NCBI GenBank assembly: GCA_030584105.1
Contig: CP129491.1
Coordinates: forward strand, 2,418,001-2,482,000
Direction of reading: 5' to 3'
Length of the DNA: 64,000 bases
Origin: UTCHB3 sp002050155
GTDB lineage: Bacteria; Bacteroidota; Ignavibacteria; Ignavibacteriales; Ignavibacteriaceae
Below, one piece after another: positions 46,470 through 55,785 of this stretch. The notes beneath the pieces were generated by a model. That model was given only the letters and a program-made list of their open reading frames with translations, was not told where the DNA came from and searched no databases. Position 1 is the stretch's first letter. Every line of letters begins with the position of its first letter. Position numbers and translations under genes: made by a program.

Positions 46470-49400
46470 TCACTCCTTCTTCCCTCCTGCAAAATAAAAT
46501 ACAGCGGGCACAACAATCATGTTCAGCAGTGTAGAGGTAATCAGCCCGCCCAGAATCACAACCGCCATCGGTGTTTCAATCTCTTTGCCCGGCTCGCCTC
46601 CTCCCATTACCAAGGGAACCAACGCAAGCCCTGCGGTCAGGGCGGTCATCAAAATTGGGTTCAGCCGCTCTAACGAGCCTTGTATAACAGTCTCTCTGAA
46701 CCCCCTCCCTTCTGCCATAAGGTGTTTGTAGTGCGAAAGCATCAAAATCCCGTTTCGGGTTGCCACGCCAAAAAGTGTGATAAAACCAACCAACGAGGCT
46801 ACACTTATTATCTTATCCGTAATAAACACAGCCCACACACCGCCAATCAGCGCCAAAGGAAGGTTCAGCAAAATGATAAATGCGTATTTAAAATTACCGA
46901 ACTGCAAAAACAGAATCAGCAGAATGAGCGCAAAAGATACTATGCTCAAAAGCGTAATAATTCTCGAAGCCTCCTGCTCGCTCTCGAACTGCCCACCGAA
47001 CTCGACATAATACCCCGGCTCAAACTTCACATTTTTCGCAATTTTTGCGCGCATTTCATCGACAACACTTCTCAGGTCGCGCCCGGCAACATTCGCCTGC
47101 ACCACAATTTTCCTATGTACATTTTCGCGGCTGATGCTGTTGGGGCCCATTTCGTTCACCACCTGTGCCAATTCGGTTAAGGGGACTTTCCCGCCGGTTG
47201 GGATGTCAAACAAAGCGTCCTTTATTTTATCGATACTTCCTCTGTTGCGCTCGTTGTAACGGACAATAAGGTCAAATTTATTCTGCCCCTCCCTTATTTG
47301 CGATGCAACCTCACCTCCAAACGCAACGGAAATCGCCTCAGAAATCCCGGAAATGGTGATGCCGTAACGCGCAAGCACCGGGCGGTTAAACTTAATCCGT
47401 GTCTGTGGCACCTCAGTTTCCTGCTCCACCGACACATCCACCGCTCCTTCAACCCCCTCCATCTCTTTTTTCACAAGTTTTGCGTAAGAGCGCAGCGGTT
47501 GTAACTCTTTCCCGAAGACCTTCACGGCGATGTTTGCGCGCGTTCCCGAAAGCATGTGGTCGATCCTGTGCCCGATCGGCTGCCCGATAGTAACGCTCGT
47601 CCCGGGAAGTGTCTCCAACGAGTGCCTGAGGCGCGCCAAAAACTCCTCCTGCGTGCCGCCGTTCAGTTCATACCGCACCTCAATTTCCGAACTGTTGGAG
47701 CCTTGCGTGTGCTCGTCAAGCTCCGCTCTTCCGGTCCGCCGTGCGGTTGAAGTAACCTCTTCGTGCGAAAGTATCGCCTGTTCGGCAATCAGCCCGATCT
47801 TATCCGACTCCTCTAAAGAAGTTCCCGGAAGTGTAACCAACCCGATCGTAAGAGAGCCCTCGCTGAACGCCGGCAAAAAAGACCGCCCCAAAAACGGGAC
47901 TATCGCCATTGTCCCCAAAAAAACGACAAGTGCAACGCCCATCACCGTTTTTGCGTGATCAAGAGTAAAAATAAGCACTTTGTTGTAGTGTTTTTTCAGC
48001 CACTCAACCAACTTTGTATCCCCCTGGTGCGCAAGTTTTTCCGGGTTTTTGAAAAAGTACCACGAAAGCACGGGTGTAACCATCAGGGCAACCAACAGCG
48101 AGGAAAAAATGGAGGTCATATAGGCATAGCCCATCGGTCTTAACAGTTTTCCCTCAACCCCACTCAGGAAAAAGAGCGGCAGAAAGACCAAAACAATAAT
48201 AATTGTAGCGTTCACCATCGGCGCACGGATTTCCTTCGAGGCATCAAACACCACTGAAAGGGGGTTCGAGCGCTTTTCCGGTGGAAGTTGGCTGTTTTCT
48301 TTCAGGCGCCGGAAAACATTTTCAACATCGATAATTGCGTCATCAACTAATGCCCCGATTGCAATGGCTATACCTCCGAGCGTCATCGTGTTTATCATTA
48401 TACCGAACAGCTTAAACACAATTACCGTGATAATTATCGAAAGGGGGATGGCGGTAACGGAGATGAAAGTGGTTCTGAAATTCCACAAAAAAAGGAAAAT
48501 TATCACGATCACCAAAATTATCCCGTCGCGCAGCGCACTCATCACATTATCGATCGAAATTTCGATAAAATCCGCCTGCCTGTATGCTTTTGAATCGATC
48601 ACCAACCCGGCGGGCAGGGTTGTTTTAATCTCTTCAATCGTTTTTTCGATCCGTTCAGTCAGCTCCACTGTATTCGCCTGCGGCTGTTTCTGCACCGTAA
48701 GAATCACCGCCGGGTTGGTGTTTTTTGCCCCGATGCCAATTTTATCTTTCACGCCGATTTTAACATCCGCCACATCTTCAAACAGAATTGGCGCCCCGTC
48801 GCGCACGGCAACCGTGCTCTTTTTAATATCGTTCAGATCGGAAACACGCCCGATACCGCGGATCAGGTACTCGCTGCCGGAATTAGCGTAGATCCCGCCT
48901 GAAGAGTTTTGATTCAGCCCCCGTGCGGCAGCCATCACCTCCTGAAGCGTTACGCCGTAAGAGGAAAGCTTTTCAGGCGAAATTAAAATCTGATATTGCT
49001 TAACACTTCCGCCGAGCGGAATCACCTGCGAAACCCCGCCTACGGAAAGCAGCCTGCGGCTTATTTCGTTGTCGGCAATCGTTCTGGCGTCAGTTTCCGT
49101 AAGTTTATTCGGATTGTTTTTAGGGTCAACGGAAACTGAGACCAACATAATTTCCCCCATAATCGAAGAAATTGGCGCCATAACGGGCTTTTCGGCCCCT
49201 TCGGGTAAACCGCTTGAGGCAGTCTGCAGTTTCTCTGAAACAATCTGCCGTGCAAGGAAGATATCCGTGCCCCAATCGAACTCAACCCACACAATCGAAA
49301 GCCCCTGAGCACTCGAAGAGCGCACTCTTCGCACATCGGTAGCGCCGTTCATTGCGGATTCGATCGGGAACGAAACCAACGCCTCCACTTCCTCCGCCGC

Positions 49401-49568
49401 CATTCCGGGCGCTTCGGTAAGCACGGCAACTGTGGGCGCCGTTAGGTCGGGGAATACATCCACGGGCATTTTTATCGCAGTGTAGGTCCCGACGATCAAC
49501 AAAATCAATGCAGAAACCAGGACAATCACCCTCTTTTGAAGAGCGAAGTGAATCAAATAATCAAACAT
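46470..49568 (-). CDS. Heavy-metal efflux RND permease, CusA/CzcA type
   Basis: Inner-membrane proton-driven pump, 1032 residues. It opens FDYLIHFALQKRVIVLVSAL, with the conserved MPVDVFPDLTAPTVAVLTEAPGM porter start, then FDWGTDIFLARQIV, TLGGIAIAIGALVDDAIIDV in TM4 (Asp pair of the proton path in HME pumps) and FGVATRNGILMLSHY near the end. It is the last gene of a four-gene minus-strand operon; the substrate metal (Cu, Zn, Co, Cd) cannot be read from sequence alone. Confidence 0.93.
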   Translation of the reverse strand: MFDYLIHFALQKRVIVLVSALILLIVGTYTAIKMPVDVFPDLTAPTVAVLTEAPGMAAEEVEALVSFPIESAMNGATDVRRVRSSSAQGLSIVWVEFDWGTDIFLARQIVSEKLQTASSGLPEGAEKPVMAPISSIMGEIMLVSVSVDPKNNPNKLTETDARTIADNEISRRLLSVGGVSQVIPLGGSVKQYQILISPEKLSSYGVTLQEVMAAARGLNQNSSGGIYANSGSEYLIRGIGRVSDLNDIKKSTVAVRDGAPILFEDVADVKIGVKDKIGIGAKNTNPAVILTVQKQPQANTVELTERIEKTIEEIKTTLPAGLVIDSKAYRQADFIEISIDNVMSALRDGIILVIVIIFLFLWNFRTTFISVTAIPLSIIITVIVFKLFGIMINTMTLGGIAIAIGALVDDAIIDVENVFRRLKENSQLPPEKRSNPLSVVFDASKEIRAPMVNATIIIVLVFLPLFFLSGVEGKLLRPMGYAYMTSIFSSLLVALMVTPVLSWYFFKNPEKLAHQGDTKLVEWLKKHYNKVLIFTLDHAKTVMGVALVVFLGTMAIVPFLGRSFLPAFSEGSLTIGLVTLPGTSLEESDKIGLIAEQAILSHEEVTSTARRTGRAELDEHTQGSNSSEIEVRYELNGGTQEEFLARLRHSLETLPGTSVTIGQPIGHRIDHMLSGTRANIAVKVFGKELQPLRSYAKLVKKEMEGVEGAVDVSVEQETEVPQTRIKFNRPVLARYGITISGISEAISVAFGGEVASQIREGQNKFDLIVRYNERNRGSIDKIKDALFDIPTGGKVPLTELAQVVNEMGPNSISRENVHRKIVVQANVAGRDLRSVVDEMRAKIAKNVKFEPGYYVEFGGQFESEQEASRIITLLSIVSFALILLILFLQFGNFKYAFIILLNLPLALIGGVWAVFITDKIISVASLVGFITLFGVATRNGILMLSHYKHLMAEGRGFRETVIQGSLERLNPILMTALTAGLALVPLVMGGGEPGKEIETPMAVVILGGLITSTLLNMIVVPAVFYFAGGKKE

Positions 49569-49663
49569 AGCTAAGTTCCTCCCCCCTTTTGCCGCCCTTT
49601 TGCCCTGCTGAAATTTTCTTAATGGTCAGCCGAAGCAAGTTCTTCATTTTTCTGCCCCTCTCG

Positions 49664-50977
49664 TTAGTGGTCGTGCCCGTCGCTCGCTAAAGCGCCGTTC
49701 GAAAGTTGCGCCAAACGAACCTGATACGCCCCCTTTGTCACCACCACTTCCCCCTGCTTAATGCCGGAAATAATCTGCACGAATCCCTCGCTTTTCATCC
49801 CGATTTCAACCGGTCGTTTCTCGAACCGTTCCGGCCCGATGCGCACAAAAGCGGTGCTTACGCCGTCTTCATCCACGATCGCTTCTTCGGGAATCGCAAC
49901 GCCAAACTCCGAACCACCCGATTTCAGAAAAACCTCGGCAAACATCCCTATTTTAATCGAATTTTTGGGGTTGCTGAACTCAAAAAATACCGGCACGGTG
50001 CGGTTTGAAGAGTTAACGGTTGAAGAAACTGCCACCTTCTTCCCGCCAAGTTTAGAAAGTTTAAAGAATTCATCCTGTCCCTCAACTTTAAAAGAAGCTT
50101 CTTTAGCCCGGTTTGCGGCTTCAAATTTTGCGGCAGGCACATTGACCTGCAGAATCAGTCGGGAAGAATTAATAATCGTCATCAGTTCCTGCCCGGCTGT
50201 TATGTGGCTTCCGAGCGAAACGGGCACAGCTTCAACATATCCTGAAATTGGAGCCACAATCGAGTAGCCGTTTCCGGTAATTTTCACCTGCTCGGAAAGT
50301 GCGTTGTAAATAGCCTGCTTGTTTTCAAAGTCGGTTTTAGCTTCATCAAGCCGTTTTTTTGCAACTGCATTGTTATCGTAAAGCAACTGCACCCTTTCCA
50401 ACTCCGATTTCGCTAAGAAATAATCACTTTTAATTTTTTGCAGATACACTTCGGCATCCGCCGTTGGCGAAACAAAAATCAGCTCAGCACCCTTTTTCAC
50501 AAAAGTGCCCACGCGCGGCAGATTCTTGTTTTTCGCAGCTAAGATAATGCCCGTTAGCGGTGAAACCACTTTGGCAAGCCCCTCGGGTTTTGCAATAAAC
50601 TCACCGGTTGCAGAGATAGTTTGCTGAATCTCTTTCTCGGTTGCCTCATCGGTTTCCAAGCCAATTTTCTCCTGAATTTCTTTTGTTAAGGTAATCAGCC
50701 CGTCATTTTCACCGTGCTGATTGTTGTCTGCTTGAATGGAAGTTTTTCCGTTTTGTTTTTTGGGGTTTTCCGTCTTTTTATTGGCGCCACTTCCGCCGCA
50801 GCCGGCAAAAGCCAAAAACAGCATTAGCAGGATTATCTTTGAAAGAATTAATCTTACGGGGGCTAACCTTGAAGGGGTTAATTTTAAAGTGGCTAACCTC
50901 AGCAGTGCTAATTTCAAAATATAAAAACCGGTTATATTTCGTTTCTTTATGCTAACTTTCGTTTTACTCTTTTTCAT
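49664..50977 (-). CDS. RND efflux periplasmic adaptor (CusB/CzcB-like lipoprotein)
   Basis: 437 residues. A long N-terminal leader ends in a lipobox-like LAFAGCGG. The mature part has ISATGEFIAKPEGLAKV, a lipoyl half GIILAAKNKNLPRVGTFVKKGAEL, an alpha-hairpin (SDYFLAKSELERVQLLY) and barrel IKIGMFAEVFLKSG, the usual adaptor order. The leader contains a 15-bp DNA repeat (LKLALLRLATLKLTPSRLAP), which makes the protein start uncertain. Links pump to TolC channel. Confidence 0.88.
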   Translation of the reverse strand: MKKSKTKVSIKKRNITGFYILKLALLRLATLKLTPSRLAPVRLILSKIILLMLFLAFAGCGGSGANKKTENPKKQNGKTSIQADNNQHGENDGLITLTKEIQEKIGLETDEATEKEIQQTISATGEFIAKPEGLAKVVSPLTGIILAAKNKNLPRVGTFVKKGAELIFVSPTADAEVYLQKIKSDYFLAKSELERVQLLYDNNAVAKKRLDEAKTDFENKQAIYNALSEQVKITGNGYSIVAPISGYVEAVPVSLGSHITAGQELMTIINSSRLILQVNVPAAKFEAANRAKEASFKVEGQDEFFKLSKLGGKKVAVSSTVNSSNRTVPVFFEFSNPKNSIKIGMFAEVFLKSGGSEFGVAIPEEAIVDEDGVSTAFVRIGPERFEKRPVEIGMKSEGFVQIISGIKQGEVVVTKGAYQVRLAQLSNGALASDGHDH

Positions 50978-51009
50978 AACATTTCTTTTCGTAAAATCTT
51001 ATATCTAAA

Positions 51010-52224
51010 TCACTTAAGGTTTTTAATGCCTACGGCGTTTTCAAGTTCATAATGCGCTTCGATCAGCCTGATCATCAGTTCCGTGTTCATTTTTACACCG
51101 CTGATGAAAGAATCAACGCCGTCCAAAAATTCGACCAGTGAAAGCTCGCCTTTCGAGTAAGCAAGCGAAGCAGTCGCAAGCATGCCTTGTGAGTAGTCAA
51201 CACGGTCGCTCTCGTATGCATCGTGAGCACTGTGGTGTTTCGCTAATGCAAACCGGATACGGGTGATAATTTCCTGTGTTTTCAGGGTTTTATGGCGGTT
51301 AAGGTTTCTAATTTCCTCATTAGCAAGTTCGGTTTCTTTTTTGCTTTTATCGAAAAGCGGAATTTCCACACTCAGCTGAATAACGGGCCCCGCAAAGTTA
51401 TCGAACTGCCTTTTGTATCCTGCTTCCAGGCCGATATCGGGCAGTTTTTTTACTTCGCTTAGGGAGAGGTTTCGTCGTTCGCTTTCAATCATCATGTCAA
51501 TTGCTTTCAGGTCAAAGCGGTTTTTGAGCGCCAGTTCAATAATTTCATCTTCTCTCAGGTCAATTTCGTCAATCGGCAGCGATTCGGTTTCCCAGCTTCT
51601 GTGTTCGGAGGGTGCCCCGGTAATTACGCAAAGTTCCAGCAGCAGGCGGTCGCGTTCCTGTTGCAGCAATTTAAGGTCATTTCGGTACTTTTTGGTTTCT
51701 AACCTGATTCTTTGCAGTTCATATTCCGAAATGTCGCCCGCTTTTACTCTCCACTCTGCCGCCTTTTCGATCTCGCTGAAAAGTGCCACAGCCGTGTCGT
51801 ATGCACTTACAAGCAAGCCGAGCTGATGGTAGTTCATGTAGGCGGTTTTCAGACGAATGATAAGCTCAGCCTCAGCTTGCCCCCGAAGAAGCTTTTGCGC
51901 CTCGAAAAATTGGTTTTTCGAAGCGATATCGTGTTGCCTCTCCCACAGGAAATTAAGCGGCATCGAAGCGGCTGCTACCCACTCACCGGCGGATTCATCG
52001 GCAAGTTTCAGGTTTTCCCACGCAAAGCTGAACGATGGGTTGGGGATTTGCTCCGCACCGGTGATTTCGATCCTGGCTTTGTTGACAGCGGCGTCGTAAC
52101 CTGCCAGCTCGGCGTTATTTTTCAGCGCCATTTCTATTGCGTCATTTAAACTTACTTTATACTGAGGCAGCACCGCAGTGGCGCAAACCGTCAGAATAGC
52201 GAGAATGAGACCCACGAGCCTCAT
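51010..52224 (-). CDS. TolC-family outer membrane efflux protein
   Basis: 404 residues with a signal peptide (LVGLILAILTVCATAVL). Two coiled-coil helical halves typical of the family are visible: SLNDAIEMALKNNAELAGYD with MNYHQLGLLVSAYDTAVALF, and EIIELALKNRFDLKAIDMMI with LAYSKGELSLVEFLDGVDSF. It is the outer-membrane channel of the operon, 32 bases upstream of the adaptor. Confidence 0.9.
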   Translation of the reverse strand: MRLVGLILAILTVCATAVLPQYKVSLNDAIEMALKNNAELAGYDAAVNKARIEITGAEQIPNPSFSFAWENLKLADESAGEWVAAASMPLNFLWERQHDIASKNQFFEAQKLLRGQAEAELIIRLKTAYMNYHQLGLLVSAYDTAVALFSEIEKAAEWRVKAGDISEYELQRIRLETKKYRNDLKLLQQERDRLLLELCVITGAPSEHRSWETESLPIDEIDLREDEIIELALKNRFDLKAIDMMIESERRNLSLSEVKKLPDIGLEAGYKRQFDNFAGPVIQLSVEIPLFDKSKKETELANEEIRNLNRHKTLKTQEIITRIRFALAKHHSAHDAYESDRVDYSQGMLATASLAYSKGELSLVEFLDGVDSFISGVKMNTELMIRLIEAHYELENAVGIKNLK

Positions 52225-52268
52225 AGTGCCTCCGTTAATTCTGAATTATTGAAATAAAAGGTGTTAGG

Positions 52269-52697
52269 TTAAATAACCGAAGTGGGGGGTGAAGTGTTGC
52301 CCGCAGTGTGGGTTAATCGCGGATACAGAAGACGGGGCACAAGTGGCTCCGTTAAAATTTCCGGTGTGCCGACAAAAGGTGAAGGAACGGAAACACAAAC
52401 CGTAACAACCGACACTTCGTTTACGGGAGAAACGACATCGTCGCGGCTGAAAACCTGATGGTCATCCCCCGATATAGTGCTGTAGGGCGAGTGAAGGTCC
52501 TCCAAATCCATGCTCTGATGATCATCGGAATCAACCCCGCCAAGCAAAGCCAAAAGATGCGAATGAAGCACAGCCTCCTCGTGGCCGTCATCTCCCGGGT
52601 GATGATGAAAATGCGGCGAGAGAATGTTGAAAACAATGTAAAAAAAAGCCAACAAAAACACACCCCGTGCGTTTTCCGGTCTGTTTTTATGTTTCAT
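52269..52697 (-). CDS. Small histidine-rich exported protein at the head of the metal-efflux operon
   Basis: 142 residues. One N-terminal hydrophobic segment (GVFLLAFFYIVFNIL) is followed by a His/Asp-rich stretch (SPHFHHHPGDDGHEEAVLHSHLL and DDHQSMDLEDLH). The position as first gene before tolC-adaptor-pump, 44 bases from the channel gene, and the metal-binding composition suggest a metal chaperone or sensor of the system. No family is recognised; role inferred. Confidence 0.6.
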   Translation of the reverse strand: MKHKNRPENARGVFLLAFFYIVFNILSPHFHHHPGDDGHEEAVLHSHLLALLGGVDSDDHQSMDLEDLHSPYSTISGDDHQVFSRDDVVSPVNEVSVVTVCVSVPSPFVGTPEILTEPLVPRLLYPRLTHTAGNTSPPTSVI

Positions 52698-53318
52698 TAA
52701 GGCTTTAATCTTCTTTCCTGTTTTGTGTTAAATGACTTGTTGTTTTTTTTGGCTTTTATGGCTGTTTGGTTTTTTGCCGGCTACTTGGTTGCTTTAGTTG
52801 CTTTTTTGTTGTTTTGCGTTTTGCCGGTTTTTGGTTTTTGGCTGATTTAGCTTAAAATTGCTTTATATTCTTAAGTTTTTCTTTAACTGTCAGGCGTTCT
52901 TAAGTTGACCTCTATTCATTAGATTTTCTCAAGTTGCTTAGATCTCTCAAATACAGAGTTTAAAACACAGGATTGACTTTTACGCCTCAACAATTATTTA
53001 ATATCCAACCGTTCTCCGGCGCAATCGAATGCCGTTGATACCGGCAAAGAACAACCCCATCACGCAAAAATTTGCAAAAACTAACCTTAAATGTAATCAT
53101 TTGTTTGGAGAGCGCAATTTGAGAGTGTGGTACTTAAAGTTATTTATTCAACCGGAAAGAGATAAAATTAAAATGTCATCCTAAAATTGATGGTAAAGAG
53201 TATGTCTTCTATCATTTGAGTCATAAAAATATTGATATCCAAAAGGGTTATAGTTTCTTGTATAGTACCATTACAGTTGACTGCTTAACCCGACTCCCCC
53301 CAAAAAAACTGATCCCCC

Positions 53319-53356
53319 GGACTTTAAACCAATTACACAAAATTTTTTACACTCCC
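53319..53356 (-). mobile_element. IS256 left-end fragment
   Basis: 38 bases that differ from the inverse of 7752-7789 at one position only (tip TTTTTTACACTCCC, inner end GGACTTTAAACC). No transposase adjoins it. Near-identity to the intact element implies a recent copy. Confidence 0.85.
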
Positions 53357-53374
53357 TATTTTCTGACGCCAAGT

Positions 53375-53453
53375 TTACCGTAAAAATTTAAATTTTCTGC
53401 GGGAAATTTATGCCTACGCAGTTAGCAAAGCGATTAATAAAGCGCGTTTTTGG
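53375..53453 (+). repeat. Dispersed noncoding repeat, copy C (partial)
   Basis: TTACCGTAAAAATTTAAATT, CTGCGGGAAATTTATG, CGCAGTTAGCAAAGCGATTA, AATAAAGC and TTTTTGG align with copies A and B. Confidence 0.75.
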
Positions 53454-53476
53454 AAAGAACTATTGAAGAACCTGAT

Positions 53477-53506
53477 TTTCAATGTCTTAAAACTCTGAAC
53501 AGTCTC
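53477..53506 (+). mobile_element. IS256 right-end fragment
   Basis: TTTTCAAT then AAAACTCTGAACAGTCTC matches the right end of the intact element (9158-9187), the last 18 bases exactly. Confidence 0.75.
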
Positions 53507-53692
53507 ATAATACAACGCAACTTATTTTTAAAACCGGTTTGTAAAAATAATTTTGTTTTATTACAAAATAATTCATAATATTGTCTGTAATAAAAAAGGA
53601 AATTACCGGAAAAATTTTTACACTCAATTATTATAAATCGCAAATTGTCCTTGGGAAACAATTGTTGATTTCAACCTTTTAAGGATTTTTAA

Positions 53693-53796
53693 GGGCAGTA
53701 AAGCCCGTCGCTAAAAACGGAAACTAACTTTTGGTTATTGCCAAGGCATGCTGTGCTGAGGTGTGCATCCAACGGTAGGTTTCCGTTTTTTGTTTA
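53693..53796 (+). ncRNA. Candidate structured RNA or terminator
   Basis: GGGC-AGTAAA-GCCC hairpin at 53693-53706, then AAAAACGGAAAC (53713-53724) pairs perfectly with GTTTCCGTTTTT (53779-53790) around a 54-base interior with further possible stems (TTGG..CCAA). A T tract follows. It might be a small RNA with its own terminator, or an attenuator for the lipoprotein gene 230 bp downstream. No known RNA family recognised. Confidence 0.35.
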
Positions 53797-54028
53797 CACT
53801 GAATTAAATATTGGCGGAATGATTCAAAAAATTGGTTAAGGTAATTAATCATTTTCCAATATGTAAATTAGGCTGAAGTTCAAATTAAGAATTTTCTTGA
53901 TAATCTCGAAAATATACTAATTATTAAGCTGATCTTCATGAAAGTTATGAAGGAAAAAAGTATAAATCAAATGGTTCCAGACCTGTGAATCAAACCCATT
54001 AAAACTACCAAAATAATAGAGGTACAAA

Positions 54029-54730
54029 ATGAAAAAACAACTACTCACTAACATGTTTGTTATTTCTCTAATAGTAATTTTTAGCGGTTGCTCAAAAGAA
54101 CCCGGTTATGTAATTAAGGATTTTTATGGTGCAAAAACTTGGGAAGAGAAAAAAGAATTTATTTTGGACGCTGATGGACTCAAGCCAAGTGATCTTTATG
54201 ATGAAGAAGCTGATTATCGTATTGAAGAAATCCTTTTTGAAAAGAAAATCGATGAAAATACATCTATGTTTAAAGTTACACGGTTGAGGAAAAAATCTGA
54301 TAAAGAACAAACTCAAATTAGGCATTTCCTTATAACAAATGTTGCGGACAAGGAAAAAATCGATTTTAAAACTATGATTGGTTATAATAAAATTGATCTC
54401 CTTCAGTATTGTCAAGCTGGTCTAAGTGGCCCAACGAAATTTTGGGTAGAGGTAAAATTTAAGGCCAAAAGCTTCAGCTTTAGTTCGTATGACAAAGACC
54501 ATGATCGAATTGAGCTATATGATGGCAAATTGAATTCCTTATACTTACCTTTGAAAACTAATGAATATTCTGAAGACATCAAAAAGTTAAAAGATATTGC
54601 CATTAATAATCGGGAGGCATTAGTCTTAGTCGAGATTTCGCAAAAAGCAGAAATGAATTGGATTGATCAGTATTTCGTTAGGCCTGAAAATGTAAAATTT
54701 TTAGGAATAAATCCTCTACCTCAAGAGTAG
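54029..54730 (+). CDS. Orphan lipoprotein
   Basis: 233 residues. Signal peptide with lipobox IFSGC (about Cys21), then GYVIKDFYGAKTWEEKKEFI, an all-alpha/beta-looking domain with no recognised motif. AT-rich like the region around it. The YxxKTWEEK segment resembles short SH3-like exported proteins only loosely. Single gene between the repeat-rich stretch and the tRNA array. Function unknown. Confidence 0.6.
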   Translation: MKKQLLTNMFVISLIVIFSGCSKEPGYVIKDFYGAKTWEEKKEFILDADGLKPSDLYDEEADYRIEEILFEKKIDENTSMFKVTRLRKKSDKEQTQIRHFLITNVADKEKIDFKTMIGYNKIDLLQYCQAGLSGPTKFWVEVKFKAKSFSFSSYDKDHDRIELYDGKLNSLYLPLKTNEYSEDIKKLKDIAINNREALVLVEISQKAEMNWIDQYFVRPENVKFLGINPLPQE

Positions 54731-54873
54731 AGATAGATGAAAGAACTGTTTATATTTGCAAATTCTTAACATATTTCTGATTTTTAAGACATTTTTCAAC
54801 GGTGTAAATTAGTTCATTTCTAACTTTATTTATATAGTTTTTAGTCTCTCGATTAAAAGAGTATGATTTATTT

Positions 54874-54910
54874 ACAACAAAGCCTTCGATGGTCTCGAAG
54901 GTTTTGTTGT
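54874..54910 (-). terminator. Terminator-like hairpin at the end of the tRNA-like array
   Basis: ACAACAAAGCCTTCGA pairs with TCGAAGGTTTTGTTGT around TGGTC, 16 bp with one G-T. It lies directly after tRNA-like unit I on the minus strand and resembles the hairpin after tRNA-Lys (55746-55778). Confidence 0.6.
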
Positions 54911-54915
54911 AATTG

Positions 54916-54990
54916 TAAGTGCGGGTGGGATCGAACCACCGACCCTTCCGATTAATCGGAATGCTCTAACAAGTGGGAAAATCGGAATTT
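54916..54990 (-). pseudogene. tRNA-like unit I (variant)
   Basis: Minus-strand 3' part GGTGGTTCGATCCCACC CGCACT, anticodon-arm palindrome TTCCGATTAATCGGAA and GTTAGAGCA are the same as in the other units, but the 5' acceptor and D-arm side differs (TTCCCACTT). Confidence 0.7.
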
Positions 54991-55041
54991 CCTTTAAAAT
55001 AAACAAGTCCTTACATTTTTTATGTGCAAGGACTTAACTTG

Positions 55042-55114
55042 TGAGTGCGGGTGGGATCGAACCACCGATTCTTCCGATTAATCGGAATGCTCTAACAAAT
55101 CAGATAACACACTT
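55042..55114 (-). pseudogene. tRNA-like unit II
   Basis: 73-base cloverleaf-like sequence on the minus strand: acceptor AAGTGTG/CGCACTC (6 of 7 pairs counting G-T), a weak D-arm, anticodon arm TTCCGATTAATCGGAA (palindrome, loop ATTAAT at most), variable GAATC, T-arm GGTGGTTCGATCCCACC. A hairpin AAGTCCTT..AAGGACTT lies on the 3' side. Confidence 0.7.
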
Positions 55115-55221
55115 CGCTGGAAATTTTTTAAAGTGAAGAGGGGTGAAGTATTCAGTTTAAGAGAACATTTATTTTAATACAAAGAAGTCCTTACATTTTT
55201 TATGTGCAAGGACTTAACTTG

Positions 55222-55294
55222 TGAGTGCGGGTGGGATCGAACCACCGACCCTTCCGATTAATCGGAATGCTCTAACAAATCAGATAACACACTT
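55222..55294 (-). pseudogene. tRNA-like unit III
   Basis: As unit II, but variable loop GGGTC as in tRNA-Lys; exactly 180 bp from units II and IV, flanks included. Confidence 0.7.
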
Positions 55295-55401
55295 CGCTGG
55301 AAATTTTTTAAAGTGAAGAGGGGTGAAGTATTCAGTTTAAGAGAACATTTATTTTAATACAAAGAAGTCCTTACATTTTTTATGTGCAAGGACTTAACTT
55401 G

Positions 55402-55474
55402 TGAGTGCGGGTGGGATCGAACCACCGACCCTTCCGATTAATCGGAATGCTCTAACAAATCAGATAACACACTT
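55402..55474 (-). pseudogene. tRNA-like unit IV
   Basis: Same as unit III over the whole 180-bp period. Confidence 0.7.
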
Positions 55475-55583
55475 CGCTGGAAATTTTTTAAAGTGAAGAG
55501 GGGTGAAGTATTCAGTTTAAGAGAACATTTATTTTAATACAAAGAAGTCCTTGTAACTTATTTAATTACAAGGACTTAACTTG

Positions 55584-55655
55584 TGAGTGCGGGTGGGATC
55601 GAACCACCGATTCTTCCGATTAATCGGAATGCTCTAACAAGTTAAACAACACCTT
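55584..55655 (-). pseudogene. tRNA-like unit V (first after tRNA-Lys)
   Basis: T-arm, acceptor 3' strand, palindromic anticodon arm and GTTAGAGCA conserved; variable loop GAATC; 5' side differs (AAAGGTGTTGTTTAAC). The 3' hairpin here is AAGTCCTTGTAA..TTACAAGGACTT, a fuller stem than in the other units. Confidence 0.7.
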
Positions 55656-55745
55656 TCCCCGGAAATTTTCTAAAAAGAAGAAGGGTTAAAGTTTCAAGTT
55701 TTATTTAAGTTGAGGCGCAACTGAGTTAGGTTACCTTTTAAAACC

Positions 55746-55778
55746 AACAAAGCCTTCGAGATCACCGAAGGCTTTGTT
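55746..55778 (-). terminator. Terminator of tRNA-Lys
   Basis: AACAAAGCCTTCG pairs perfectly with CGAAGGCTTTGTT around AGATCAC, 7 bases past the tRNA 3' end on the minus strand. Confidence 0.7.
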
Positions 55779-55785
55779 GTAATTG

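Larger units (their letters stand above)
52698..54028. other. 1.3-kb gene-free region upstream of the metal operon
   Basis: T-rich repeats of GGTTTTTTGCCGG and TTGCTTTTT at 52740-52860, then IS256 end fragments, repeat copy C and a candidate structured RNA. No protein gene is supported. Confidence 0.6.
54911..55660 (-). repeat. Tandem array of tRNA-like units with terminator-like hairpins
   Basis: Five units. Units II-IV are spaced exactly 180 bp and nearly identical, including spacer (CACTTCGCTGG, GTGAAGAGGGGTGAAG) and the AAGTCCTT/AAGGACTT hairpin. Unit V is 182 bp away, unit I about 126 bp. All lie 3' of, and in the same orientation as, tRNA-Lys. Direct inspection shows identical T-arms with the tRNA-Lys gene. 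Confidence 0.9.

Noticed and set aside
50836..50930. Plus-strand frame reading like pentapeptide repeats (LTGANLEGVNFKVANLSSANF)
   Set aside because: It lies antisense to the leader of the RND adaptor; a 15-bp DNA repeat gives this pattern on one strand and LxxLxL on the other. No start or ribosome site.
53319..53506. MITE of the IS256 family
   Set aside because: The two ends have the same rather than opposite orientation and no target duplication was found.
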